Shown: positions 1 through 8,001, numbered from the stretch's first letter. The stretch is 10,621 bases of DNA from Bacillota bacterium (GCA_017457585.1 JAFTHD010000092.1:1-10621), one strand, 5' to 3'. Numbers and translations are program-made. Notes: generated by a model not told the origin, from the sequence alone.

Positions 1-38
1 ATCCGATTATACACCTGATAGGCCTCATATTCAAGGTG

Positions 39-3000
39 CTATTGTGCAGCCTCTTTTCTCTGCTCCTGTTTCTTCTCCAGATTCTTGTGTGCGGTAGCCA
101 TCATCAGCTTGATTCTGTTGAGCTGATTTACATCCGAAGCACCCGGGTCGTAGTCGATCGGAACGATGTTTGCAAGAGGATTTCTCTTTCTCATCGGCTT
201 CATCATGCCCTTGCCCGTAACGTGGTTCGGCAGACATGCAAATGGCTGCATGCAGATAATGTTCTCAACGCCATCATCGATCAGGTCCACCATCTCGCCT
301 GTGAGCAGCCAGCCTTCACCGCACTGGTTGCCGATGGAGATGACTTCACTTGCCTTTGCTGCAATATCCTCTATCCTCATCGGTTCGTGGAATCTGCTTG
401 AGCTTCTAAGCGCCTTTCTCAAAGGCTTTCTGATGGCCTCGATTACCCCGATGGCCGCCTTATTACCGACCATCAGTTTATAGGAACCGGACAGGTACTT
501 GTGGTTGAACTCCTTGCTGTACATGCCGTAGAGCAGGAAGTCGGTAAGGTCGAGAACGACAGCCTCGCCGCCCTCGCTCTCTATGATTCCTACAACATCG
601 TTGTTTGCATTAGGGTGATACTTGACGAGAATCTCTCCAACAACGCCTACTCTCGGCTTCTCAAGGCCCTCAATGAGAGGCAGGTTGTCGAAGTCTCTGA
701 CGATTCCTGCAAGATCCTTCTTGTACTTGCCGTAGTCGTTTTTCTTCAACGTCTCATAAGCCACAGCCACCCACTTTTCGTAGAGGGCGTTGGCAGATCC
801 CGGTACCTTCTCGTACGGTCTCGTCCTGTAAAGGACTCTCATGAACAGATCGCCGTACATGACAGCCATAAGTCCGCGCTTTACAAGGCTCGGGGTGAAG
901 GAGAATCCCGGGTTTGATTCCAGTCCTGCCATGTTTACAGAAATGACAGGAATCTGCGGATGACCCATGTCCTTAAAGGCTTTGCGCAGAAGTGACACGT
1001 AGTTGCTCGCTCTGCACTGGCCTCCCGTCTGGCTCATGATGACGGCCACCTTATCCAGGTCAAGTTCTCCCGACTCTTCCCCCTTCTTCAGGTAGGAAAT
1101 AACCTGCCCCAGGGAAACGATCGTCGGATAACATGCATCGTTGTTGATGTATCTCAGGCCTTCGTCCACCGCATTTTTGTTTACGGTAGGCAGTCTCTTC
1201 GCCTTATATCCTTCGCAGGAGAAAGCCGTCTCAAGGAACTGGAAGTGTATCGGCGACATCTCAGGGATGAGCACCGTGTAGTCCTTCTTCATCTCCTTCG
1301 TAAAGATCGGACGTTCGTACGGTTTATCGTCGAATACAGGCTTGACGCCGTTCTTCTCTCGCTCTTCCATTGCAGCCTTCAGGGATCTGATCCTGATTCT
1401 GGCTGCTCCCATGTTCGTCCCTTCGTCGATCTTGAGAAGGGTGTAGAGCTGATTGTCTCTTCTCGTAATCTCCTCTACCTGATCCGTTGTCACCGCGTCA
1501 ACGCCGCATCCGAAGGAATTGAGCTGAATGATCTCAACATCATCCCTTGAGCCTGCAAAGGCTGCAGCCTTGTAGAGTCTCGAGTGGTATACCCACTGAT
1601 CCAGCACCCTGATAGGTCTCGCCAGATTGGCCAGATGATATACGGAATCCTCGGTGAGTACCACCATATCGAAGGATGTAACAATCTTATCGATTCCGTG
1701 ATTGATTTCAGGATCCAGATGATATGGACGTCCGGCCAGAATCACACATTTCTTTCCGTTCTTCACGGCCCACTCCAGGTACATCTCGCCGTGTCTCTTG
1801 ATGTCAGCCTTAAACTCCCTGTCCTCTGCCCTGGCGATTTCAACGGCTTCTTCCACTTCCTTCTTGGATATGCCCTTGTCCTTTAAGAGCCTGTGAAGCT
1901 CTCGAGTCAGGAACTTATCGTTATCGTAAGGCAGGAACGGATGGATGAACGTAGTTCCATGCTCCTCGAAGATATCGTCCATGTTTCCTGCGATTACTTC
2001 AGGGTAGGTCGCAACGATAGGACAGTTGTAGTGGTTTGGCGCTTCCTCATCCTCTATCCTCTCGTAGTTGATGCTCGGATAGAAAATCTTCTCAACCCCA
2101 TGCTCCACCAGCCACTTGATGTGTCCGTGAACCATCTTGGCAGGATAGCAGGCCGTATCGGAAGATATGGTCTCCATGCCCCCCTCATAGAGGGACTTGC
2201 TGGATACAGGCGATAGGATGACCCTGTATCCCAGGTGGGACCAGAAGGTGTGCCAGAACGGGTAGTTCTCGTACATGTTCAGGACTCTCGGGATTCCCAG
2301 TTCTCCCCTCGGCGCCATGTCCTCAGGAAGCGGTTCGTAGTCGAAGAGTCTCTTCAGTTTATATGCGTAAAGGTTCGGGATCTGATCATCTTCGCTTATG
2401 ACCTTACCCTCGCCACGTTCGCATCGGTTTCCCGTAAAGAATCTGGAGCCGTCGTTGAAGCGATTTACCGTCATCATGCAGTTGTTCTCGCACTTGTTGC
2501 AGCGCACGTGACTCGTCTTTACCTCAAAGGCGTCCATCTCTTCCGGCTTGATGATACCAGAAAGTTCACCCGGTACGTGCTCCGCCTTGGCGATCAGTGC
2601 AGCGCCGTATGCTCCCATAAGACCTGCGATATCCGGCCTTACGATCTCCTTACCCATGATGTTCTCGATGGATCGCAAAACGGCGTCGTTTAAGAAGGTT
2701 CCGCCCTGAACCACGATCTTCTCGCCGGCCTCGTCAGGATTTCTCAGCTTGATGACCTTGTAAAGGGCATTTCTGATTACCGAGTAACTGAGTCCTGCGC
2801 TGATATCACCGATGGTTGCCCCTTCCTTCTGAGCCTGCTTCACCTTGGAGTTCATGAAAACGGTGCACCTTGTACCCAGGTCTACCGGTGACTCTGCGAA
2901 GAGGGCTTCCTTTGCAAAGTCCTTCACGTTCAGGTTTACAGACTTGGCATAGGTCTCTATGAAGGATCCGCAGCCTGAAGAACACGCCTCGTTGAGCATG

Positions 3001-4304
3001 ATGTTGTAGATGGCTCCATCTCTGATCTTCATACACTTCATGTCCTGACCGCCGATGTCCAGGATGAAGTCAACGCCCGGCAGGAACTCTTCCGCGGCCT
3101 TGTAGTGGGCCATGGTTTCAATCTCGCCCGTGTCCGCTTTGTAGGCGGCCTTTATGAGCGCTTCGCCGTAACCTGTTGTGCACGTCCTTGCGATATGTGC
3201 TCCCTCAGGAAGAAGGGAATACAGCTCTCTCAGCATTGCCATGGTCGCTTCGAGAGGCTTACCCTCGTTATTTTTGTAATAGGAATAGAGCAGCCTCTTC
3301 TCCTCGTCTATGAGGGCTGCCTTCGTCGTCGTCGATCCTGCGTCAATACCCAGGTATACGTTACCCTTTGCCTCCTTGATGTCCGCCCTTGCGATCTTGT
3401 GCTCGTAATGTCTCTCGCTGAACTCGTCGTAGTCAGCCTGATCGCGGAAAAGCGGATCGACGTGCTTCGTATCGCTGAGCACGGACGGATCTGCGTTCTC
3501 AACCCTCTCCATCAGCTGTCCAAAGTTGATCACGTCGTACTTTTCAGCTCTCATGGCTGCACCGATGGCGACGAAATACTTTGAATCCTCAGGGAAAATG
3601 ATCTCATCCTCTGTGAGATTCAGGGTCTCTATAAATCTCTTCCTCAGTTCAGGAAGGAATGAAAGCGGGCCGCCCAGGAAGGCTACCTTGCCCCTTATTG
3701 GATGGCCGCATGCAAGTCCGCTGATGGTCTGGTTCACGACAGCCTGGAAAATGGACGCTGCCAGATCCTCTATGGCTGCACCCTCGTTAATCAGCGGCTG
3801 AATATCCGTCTTGGCGAATACACCGCACCTTGCAGCGATAGGATAGATCATGGTGTGTCTTGAAGCGGCATCGTTTAGCCCCATTGCATCCGTATTCAGA
3901 AGAACAGCCATCTGGTCTATGAACGCGCCTGTGCCGCCTGCGCACGTACCGTTCATCCTTTGCTCCACCGTCGTGCCGTAGAAGGTGATCTTTGCATCCT
4001 CGCCGCCCAGCTCTATGGCTACATCCGTCTCCGGTATGAGTTGCTCCACTGCCGTGCTGCAGGTAACGACTTCCTGTTCAAAGGGGATGCCCATTACATT
4101 AGCAAAGGAGAGTCCTCCGGAACCCGTAATGACCATTCTCAGATCTGCGTCACCGATTTCCTCGTGGAGCTGTCTCAAGAGGCTTACCACCGTCTCAAAG
4201 ACATTTGACATGTGGCGCTCATATCTGCTATATATTATCTTGTTATCCTCATCCAGCAGGATGAGCTTGACCGTTGTCGATCCGACATCTATTCCGAGAT
4301 TCAT
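39..4304 (-). CDS. Fused acyl-CoA dehydratase activase with dehydratase-like C-terminal regions
   Basis: This 1421-residue protein belongs to the BadF/BadG/BcrA/BcrD and HgdC family of ATP-driven iron-sulfur reductases. Family members hydrolyse ATP to push an electron into 2-hydroxyacyl-CoA dehydratases or benzoyl-CoA reductases. Two ATPase halves lie in tandem. The first (about 1-255) has the phosphate-binding GIDVGSTTVK and cysteines 121 (NGTCAGGTG) and 160 (AARCGVF). The second (about 316-575) has GIDAGSTTTK and cysteines 441 and 480. Both pairs are 39 residues apart, as in HgdC. A CNKCENNC linker (602, 605, 609) plus C628 suggests another metal site. Residues about 670-940 resemble DUF2229. 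The rest resembles dehydratase subunits, with NNDACYP (C1058), GGQCR (C1097) and CMQPFACLPNH (C1351, C1357). GAGGTG lies 4 nt before the ATG. The protein is cytosolic and full length for the large 'activase-related' class. The substrate is unknown, so a metabolic pathway cannot be assigned. Confidence 0.9.
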   Translation of the reverse strand: MNLGIDVGSTTVKLILLDEDNKIIYSRYERHMSNVFETVVSLLRQLHEEIGDADLRMVITGSGGLSFANVMGIPFEQEVVTCSTAVEQLIPETDVAIELGGEDAKITFYGTTVEQRMNGTCAGGTGAFIDQMAVLLNTDAMGLNDAASRHTMIYPIAARCGVFAKTDIQPLINEGAAIEDLAASIFQAVVNQTISGLACGHPIRGKVAFLGGPLSFLPELRKRFIETLNLTEDEIIFPEDSKYFVAIGAAMRAEKYDVINFGQLMERVENADPSVLSDTKHVDPLFRDQADYDEFSERHYEHKIARADIKEAKGNVYLGIDAGSTTTKAALIDEEKRLLYSYYKNNEGKPLEATMAMLRELYSLLPEGAHIARTCTTGYGEALIKAAYKADTGEIETMAHYKAAEEFLPGVDFILDIGGQDMKCMKIRDGAIYNIMLNEACSSGCGSFIETYAKSVNLNVKDFAKEALFAESPVDLGTRCTVFMNSKVKQAQKEGATIGDISAGLSYSVIRNALYKVIKLRNPDEAGEKIVVQGGTFLNDAVLRSIENIMGKEIVRPDIAGLMGAYGAALIAKAEHVPGELSGIIKPEEMDAFEVKTSHVRCNKCENNCMMTVNRFNDGSRFFTGNRCERGEGKVISEDDQIPNLYAYKLKRLFDYEPLPEDMAPRGELGIPRVLNMYENYPFWHTFWSHLGYRVILSPVSSKSLYEGGMETISSDTACYPAKMVHGHIKWLVEHGVEKIFYPSINYERIEDEEAPNHYNCPIVATYPEVIAGNMDDIFEEHGTTFIHPFLPYDNDKFLTRELHRLLKDKGISKKEVEEAVEIARAEDREFKADIKRHGEMYLEWAVKNGKKCVILAGRPYHLDPEINHGIDKIVTSFDMVVLTEDSVYHLANLARPIRVLDQWVYHSRLYKAAAFAGSRDDVEIIQLNSFGCGVDAVTTDQVEEITRRDNQLYTLLKIDEGTNMGAARIRIRSLKAAMEEREKNGVKPVFDDKPYERPIFTKEMKKDYTVLIPEMSPIHFQFLETAFSCEGYKAKRLPTVNKNAVDEGLRYINNDACYPTIVSLGQVISYLKKGEESGELDLDKVAVIMSQTGGQCRASNYVSLLRKAFKDMGHPQIPVISVNMAGLESNPGFSFTPSLVKRGLMAVMYGDLFMRVLYRTRPYEKVPGSANALYEKWVAVAYETLKKNDYGKYKKDLAGIVRDFDNLPLIEGLEKPRVGVVGEILVKYHPNANNDVVGIIESEGGEAVVLDLTDFLLYGMYSKEFNHKYLSGSYKLMVGNKAAIGVIEAIRKPLRKALRSSSRFHEPMRIEDIAAKASEVISIGNQCGEGWLLTGEMVDLIDDGVENIICMQPFACLPNHVTGKGMMKPMRKRNPLANIVPIDYDPGASDVNQLNRIKLMMATAHKNLEKKQEQRKEAAQ

Positions 4305-4307
4305 ATT

Positions 4308-4314
4308 TCACCTC
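4308..4314 (-). promoter_or_regulatory. Ribosome binding site of the activase
   Basis: On the minus strand the sequence reads GAGGTGA, then four bases, then the ATG at 4304. This strong Shine-Dalgarno match fixes the start codon, and the predicted N-terminus (MNLGIDVGSTT) begins exactly where the ATPase fold of the family begins. Confidence 0.8.
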
Positions 4315-4320
4315 GACATC

Positions 4321-4340
4321 ATTAGTCTAAAAGGTCTAAT
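4321..4340. promoter_or_regulatory. Imperfect 20-bp palindrome, candidate operator
   Basis: The site begins ATTAG and ends CTAAT, with matching C and G one base inside each arm. It also contains the direct repeat GTCTAA at 4325-4330 and 4334-4339, a 9-bp period. It lies between two divergent genes, inside the predicted activase leader and just upstream of the predicted plus-strand -35 element, where a bound regulator could affect both transcripts. No regulator gene is seen nearby. The palindrome is imperfect in its centre, so this is a weak call. Confidence 0.3.
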
Positions 4341-4368
4341 TGATTTTTCTACATATATATAATATATA
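4340..4368 (+). promoter_or_regulatory. Possible promoter of the Cys-rich gene
   Basis: TTGATT (4340-4345) and TATATA (4363-4368) lie 17 bases apart, which would start transcription near 4375, about 24 nt before the ATG. The stretch is a run of alternating A and T, so other -10 boxes fit too: TATAAT occurs at 4358-4363 and 4376-4381. The exact element is uncertain. A purine-rich GAGAG at 4383-4387 is the only visible ribosome binding site and is weak and distant. Confidence 0.35.
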
Positions 4369-4388
4369 TGAAACTTATAATAGAGAGT

Positions 4389-4417
4389 ATTATATGCCAT
4401 GACTATGAAAAGTGCAA
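4389..4417 (-). promoter_or_regulatory. Probable sigma-A promoter of the activase
   Basis: Read on the minus strand, TTGCAC (4417-4412) and TATAAT (4394-4389) are separated by exactly 17 bases, a near-consensus housekeeping promoter. Transcription would start near 4382 and give a leader of about 78 nt before the activase ATG. The promoter overlaps the first codons of the divergent Cys-rich gene, whose ATG at 4399 sits inside its spacer. This is a pattern match only; no start site is known. Confidence 0.55.
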
Positions 4418-5010
4418 TAAAAAAAACAACATTTCAAGCGATATATCGATTATTGGACAAAGTTTCTCCAATTGACGGGGATTGCGGCCTTTTATGCGGC
4501 GCAGCCTGCTGCGTCTGCGATAACGGAGAAGGCGCTGATGCCATCGTGGAAGGTGCGAGAGATGACGCTGATTTTGAGATGGGTATCTATCTTCTTCCAG
4601 GCGAGGAGCAGATGTTTTCCGGTGACGAGAACTGGCTCAAGTTCGGTCACCTTCAGGCGGAGGATTTTGAGTTCCCCGATTCATGGTCCGGTCCCGTTTA
4701 TTTCTTGGAGTGCCTGGCAGCTCCATGCTGTCCCAGGGAAAAAAGACCACTGCAGTGCAGATTTTATCCTTTGGCGCCTCATCTCGATTCTGACGGTTTT
4801 CTCTACCTCATCTATCACGACTTCGATTTGCCCTATAAATGCCCTCTAATCGAAGAAGAGAGGCCTCTGAACGCGGATTTTGTCAAGGCCACCTATACAG
4901 TCTGGAAGCGGCTTATCACAGATCCTCTCATCTACGATATGGTCGAAATGGATTCTGAGTATCGCGAACTGGAGGGCTTTCCTATTCGCATCGTATATCC
5001 CCTTTATTGA
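4399..5010 (+). CDS. Cysteine-rich YkgJ-like probable metal-binding protein
   Basis: This is a 203-residue soluble protein with ten cysteines and no signal peptide or membrane segment. The cysteines form two clusters: C29, C33, C37, C38 and C40 (CGAACCVC), then C105, C110, C111 and C120 (APCCP, LQCRFYPL), plus C148. The paired CC and the final C-R-x-Y-P-L pattern resemble the YkgJ family of putative zinc- or iron-binding proteins, whose biochemical role is not established. The start is taken at 4399, but M3 at 4405 is also possible because the upstream GAGAG is a poor ribosome binding site. It is divergent from the activase, sharing its promoter region, and convergent with the transporter operon. 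A role in metal or iron-sulfur handling for the activase is only inferred from position. The reading frame is secure; the family is moderately secure. Confidence 0.75.
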   Translation: MTMKSAIKKTTFQAIYRLLDKVSPIDGDCGLLCGAACCVCDNGEGADAIVEGARDDADFEMGIYLLPGEEQMFSGDENWLKFGHLQAEDFEFPDSWSGPVYFLECLAAPCCPREKRPLQCRFYPLAPHLDSDGFLYLIYHDFDLPYKCPLIEEERPLNADFVKATYTVWKRLITDPLIYDMVEMDSEYRELEGFPIRIVYPLY

Positions 5011-5011
5011 A

Positions 5012-5041
5012 AAAATGCCCGTCGCTTTTGACAGGCATTTT
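5012..5041. terminator. Bidirectional terminator hairpin
   Basis: AAAATGCC (5012-5019) pairs with GGCATTTT (5034-5041). After one C/A mismatch, GTC pairs with GAC around the hexaloop GCTTTT. T-rich sequence follows on the plus strand, and the A run at 5011-5015 gives a U tract on the minus strand. The hairpin starts 2 nt after the Cys-rich gene stop and lies 32 nt beyond the stop of the oppositely oriented NSS gene, so it can end both convergent transcripts. Confidence 0.8.
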
Positions 5042-5072
5042 CTTTATCTACAAGTTGATTGTTTATCAGATT

Positions 5073-6473
5073 TTAGTGGTGAAAGAGTCTCAGCACGCCT
5101 GCAGAATCGAGCAGCAGGATGAACAGGAGCACAGGCGCGATGTACTTGATCATAACGTTGTACATGCCCGTAAATCTAAAGTTTTCACCGTTCTTCGTGA
5201 TCTCATCGAGAATGTACTTCGGCTTCGCAACGTGACCGATGAGTATGCACGTTAAGATGGCGCCTGCTGGCATGAGCAGGTTGTTGCTTATGTAGTCCAT
5301 AATGTCCAGTATCTGTCCCGTCGTTCCCGTAGGAAGCGCAGCCTCAAAGTAAAGGCTGTTGTATCCCAGGCAGACGAATATTCCGCCTATAAGGGCAATG
5401 CCGCACTCGATGAGCGCTGCCTTTCTTCTTGAAACGTGGAACTCATCCATGAAGCTTGAAACGACGGCTTCCATGACGGATATCGCGCTTGTCAGCGCAG
5501 CAAAGAGCACCATTATAAAGAAGAGTGCGCCCATGAAGATTCCGATTCCGCCCATTGCGGAGAATATTTTCGGAAGCGATACGAACATGAGTCCCGGGCC
5601 TGCGCTCATGCCCTCTGCTCCTGCGAAGGCAAAGACTGCAGGAATTATCATGACGCCTGCAAGGAATGCGATGGCCGTATCGAATATCTGAATCTGAACC
5701 ACCGACTTTGTAAGGTTTGTATCGTCGCTGAGGTATGAACCGTAGGCGATCATGATACCCATTGCAACGCTCAGGCTGAAGAAGAGCTGCCCCATAGCGT
5801 CCACCACGATGGTGAGGAATCCGCCTAAAGTCACGCCCGTAAAATTCGGGACAAGATATATTTTGAGACCCTGAAGTCCTGTCCTCGTAACGCCCTCTGC
5901 GTCCGTGTGGGTTATGGTCAGCGCGAACACTGAAATAATCAGAACGAGGACGATGAGCACGGGCATGATAACCTTTGAAGACGCCTCGATTCCCTTGTTT
6001 ACGCCGAGAACGATGATAACGGTGCACGCAAGCAGGAATACGATGGTCAGAACAAGCGGTGATGTGGTGCCGGTGATGTAGTCTGTGAAATACCCGTCTT
6101 CAGCCGCCTTTGCACCGTCGCCTGTGAGGAACGCGATGCAGTACTTTACGACCCATCCGCCGATCACGCAGTAATACGGCATGATGATGATCGGAACGAG
6201 ACAGCTTATGATGCCAAGCGGCTTCCACCCCTTCCTGATCTTGTCATAAGCTGACAGCGGCCCCTGCTTCGTCTTCCTTCCGATGGCTACCTCCGTCGTG
6301 AGGAGTGCGAAGCCAAAAGTGAGCAGCAGGATGATGTAGATGAACAGGAATAAGCCTCCCCCATCCTTTGCAGCAAAATACGGAAACCTCCATATGTTTC
6401 CCAAGCCGACCGCACTGCCTGCTGCGGCCAGAACGAATCCAATTGATCCCCCGAACGAATTTCTCTCTTTCAT
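5073..6473 (-). CDS. Sodium:neurotransmitter symporter (NSS/SNF) family transporter
   Basis: This 466-residue inner-membrane protein couples sodium entry to uptake of, most likely, an amino acid; the substrate cannot be read from the sequence. It has the LeuT fold signatures. TM1 (about 10-32) has GSAVGLGNIWRFP, the unwound helix that binds substrate and sodium, with N26 matching the LeuT sodium ligand. TM6 (about 228-246) carries FFSLS, and TM8 (about 315-336) carries the TS pair (328-329) of the second sodium site. About 11 hydrophobic segments are visible, and the length is usual for short bacterial members of the LeuT/MhsT/Tyt1 type. The ATG at 6473 follows GAGGTAGGA. It is the second gene of an operon: the MATE stop codon is only 16 nt upstream and no promoter is seen between them. 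It ends before the shared terminator at 5012-5041. Confidence 0.93.
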   Translation of the reverse strand: MKERNSFGGSIGFVLAAAGSAVGLGNIWRFPYFAAKDGGGLFLFIYIILLLTFGFALLTTEVAIGRKTKQGPLSAYDKIRKGWKPLGIISCLVPIIIMPYYCVIGGWVVKYCIAFLTGDGAKAAEDGYFTDYITGTTSPLVLTIVFLLACTVIIVLGVNKGIEASSKVIMPVLIVLVLIISVFALTITHTDAEGVTRTGLQGLKIYLVPNFTGVTLGGFLTIVVDAMGQLFFSLSVAMGIMIAYGSYLSDDTNLTKSVVQIQIFDTAIAFLAGVMIIPAVFAFAGAEGMSAGPGLMFVSLPKIFSAMGGIGIFMGALFFIMVLFAALTSAISVMEAVVSSFMDEFHVSRRKAALIECGIALIGGIFVCLGYNSLYFEAALPTGTTGQILDIMDYISNNLLMPAGAILTCILIGHVAKPKYILDEITKNGENFRFTGMYNVMIKYIAPVLLFILLLDSAGVLRLFHH

Positions 6474-6489
6474 GTCCTACCTCGTCTGT

Positions 6490-7911
6490 CTACTTTTTCT
6501 TGAACAATATCTCCCTGTCTCCCAACTTTTCCTTGTCTCTGCCTATGTACCTCAGCTCCTTGAGCCAAAGTCTCCTGAAGGCGAGAATGATGTAAGCCGT
6601 ACCGATTATCTCCGCAGCCGGATAGGACACCCAAACCATGGGCAGTCCCCAGAACTTTGCAAAGATAATGGCCATTGGAAGTATACCTATGAACTGTCTT
6701 ATGAGCGATGCCCACATGCTGAGAAAGCCGTGTCCCGTAGCCTGGAAAACTGACGAAGTCATGACGCCGTAGGCCGCAGGCAGGAAGCACCAGCTTATAA
6801 TCCTCATTGCAGGAACACCGATATCGAACATCTCCTGGCTGTTCTGCGAATTGAAGAGCGCCATGAGCTGGAATGCGAACAACTGAAAAATGATGAGTCC
6901 TGCTCCCATGATACAAAAGGCGAACGTAAGTCCCTTCTTGTAGGTATCGATGAGTCTCTTCCTGTCCCTCGCCCCGTAGTTGTACCCCATGATAGGGAGC
7001 ACGCCCTGATTCAGACCGATTACAGGCATGAATACGAAGGACTGAATCCTGCCGTAAACGCCGTTTACCGCTACTGCAGTCTCGTTTAATCCGCCGATGA
7101 TGGTATTCATGCAGAACATGAGTATAGAGCCGATGGACTGCATGAGTATGGCGGGCGCACCCACCACGTATATGTCCTTGATAATCTGTGAGTTCCACTT
7201 CCATCCCCAAAGTTTCACGTGGACAGGATGATGACCTTTGAACAGGAGCATCTGCCCCAGGATGAAGGAAACGATCTGGCTGATAACCGTAGCATATGCA
7301 GCGCCGGCAACGCCAAGTTCTGGAAACGGTCCCACACCGAATATGAGGAGCGGGTCAAACGCCACGTTTACAACGGCTCCCGACAAACTGCAGATCATCG
7401 GGAACACCATGTTTCCCGTAGCCTGCAGAATCTTTTCCGTCGATATCTGAATCATAACGAACAGGCTGCCGATGGTTACGATTCTCATGTAGACAACGCC
7501 CGATTCAAAGATGTAAGGCGTCTCCGTCATCAGCTTCATGATCGGCGCCGACAGGAATATTCCAAAGAGCGCAAAGAAAATCCAGCTGAAAGCGCTCAGT
7601 CTGTATCCGTGACTCGCCGCAAGATCCGCCTCGTCATAGAGCTTCGCCCCGAGCCTTCTCGATATGAGCGAGTTGATTCCGACGCCTGTTCCGACGCCCA
7701 CGGAAATCATGAGAAACTGCACCGGCGTAACGTAGGTTACGGCTGCCAGTGCCTGCTCTCCTATCCTGGATACGAAGTAGCTGTCAACCACGTTGTACAT
7801 GGCCTGTATCATCATACTGAGCATGGCAGGCCAGGACATTACCAGTATCAGTCTGCCAACCGGCATTTCCCCCATTCTATTCGTTTTGTTAAAAGATTTA
7901 TTCTCCGCCAT
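6490..7911 (-). CDS. MATE family efflux transporter (DinF/NorM-like)
   Basis: This 473-residue membrane protein is of the multidrug and toxic compound extrusion family, which exports cationic drugs or metabolites in exchange for sodium or protons. About 12 hydrophobic segments form two similar halves. Family marks are SMMIQAMYNVVDSYFVSRIG near residues 32-51 (TM1), VGTGVGINSLISRRLGA in TM2, VNVAFDPLLIFG and GVAGAAYATVISQ in TM5-TM6, and GLNQGVLPIMGYNYGA in the second half. Length is normal and no disruption is seen. The start at 7911 follows GGAG with 5-nt spacing and is the first ATG. It leads a two-gene operon with the NSS symporter. Transcription is predicted from 7973-8001 through a leader with a terminator-like hairpin, suggesting attenuation. 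The substrate is unknown. Confidence 0.93.
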   Translation of the reverse strand: MAENKSFNKTNRMGEMPVGRLILVMSWPAMLSMMIQAMYNVVDSYFVSRIGEQALAAVTYVTPVQFLMISVGVGTGVGINSLISRRLGAKLYDEADLAASHGYRLSAFSWIFFALFGIFLSAPIMKLMTETPYIFESGVVYMRIVTIGSLFVMIQISTEKILQATGNMVFPMICSLSGAVVNVAFDPLLIFGVGPFPELGVAGAAYATVISQIVSFILGQMLLFKGHHPVHVKLWGWKWNSQIIKDIYVVGAPAILMQSIGSILMFCMNTIIGGLNETAVAVNGVYGRIQSFVFMPVIGLNQGVLPIMGYNYGARDRKRLIDTYKKGLTFAFCIMGAGLIIFQLFAFQLMALFNSQNSQEMFDIGVPAMRIISWCFLPAAYGVMTSSVFQATGHGFLSMWASLIRQFIGILPMAIIFAKFWGLPMVWVSYPAAEIIGTAYIILAFRRLWLKELRYIGRDKEKLGDREILFKKK

Positions 7912-7960
7912 GACGACTCCATATACATAAAAATTGCCCCAGAGGGCAATGACGTTCCAT
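7898..7960 (-). CDS. Possible 20-codon leader peptide overlapping the MATE start
   Basis: An ATG at 7960 opens a 20-codon frame (MERHCPLGQF...) that runs across the leader hairpin and the MATE ribosome binding site. It ends at TAA 7898-7900, inside the MATE coding region and in a different frame. Ribosomes translating it would open the hairpin at 7933-7950. Against it, the predicted transcript starts only about 5 nt before this ATG, so it would be nearly leaderless, with only TAGG just upstream. It may be chance; listed because it bears on how the pump is controlled. Confidence 0.2.
   Translation of the reverse strand: MERHCPLGQFLCIWSRHGGE
7933..7950 (-). terminator. Terminator-like hairpin in the MATE leader (candidate attenuator)
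   Basis: On the minus strand ATTGCCC, loop TCTG, GGGCAAT forms a perfect 7-bp stem directly followed by TTTTATG, the form of an intrinsic terminator pointing at the MATE gene. It lies between the predicted promoter (7973-8001) and the ribosome binding site (7917-7920), 22 nt from the ATG. There is no gene upstream for it to terminate: the next minus gene ends at 8472 with its own hairpin. It therefore probably tunes the transporter operon. Confidence 0.55.
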
Positions 7961-7972
7961 TTAACCTAAAGA

Positions 7973-8001
7973 ATAATATCACTCTTCCATATATTAATCA
8001 A
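7973..8001 (-). promoter_or_regulatory. Probable sigma-A promoter of the MATE-NSS operon
   Basis: Read on the minus strand, TTGATT (8001-7996), a 17-base spacer and TATTAT (7978-7973) make a good housekeeping promoter with start near 7966. The leader would be about 55 nt. It is the only convincing promoter between the repeat cluster and the MATE ATG. Confidence 0.55.

Noticed and set aside
1..38. A possible downstream minus-strand gene starting at 28 (MRPIRC...), or a terminator from CACCT...AGGTG at 12-38.
   Set aside because: No Shine-Dalgarno lies before that ATG and only nine codons are visible. The 5-bp stem has a long loop and no T run. The window edge is too close to decide.
2235..3584. 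Long plus-strand open frames (107-159 codons) opposite the activase gene.
   Set aside because: They lie wholly antisense to a well-supported coding region, lack ribosome binding sites, and give Cys/Arg/His-rich chains with no recognisable family.
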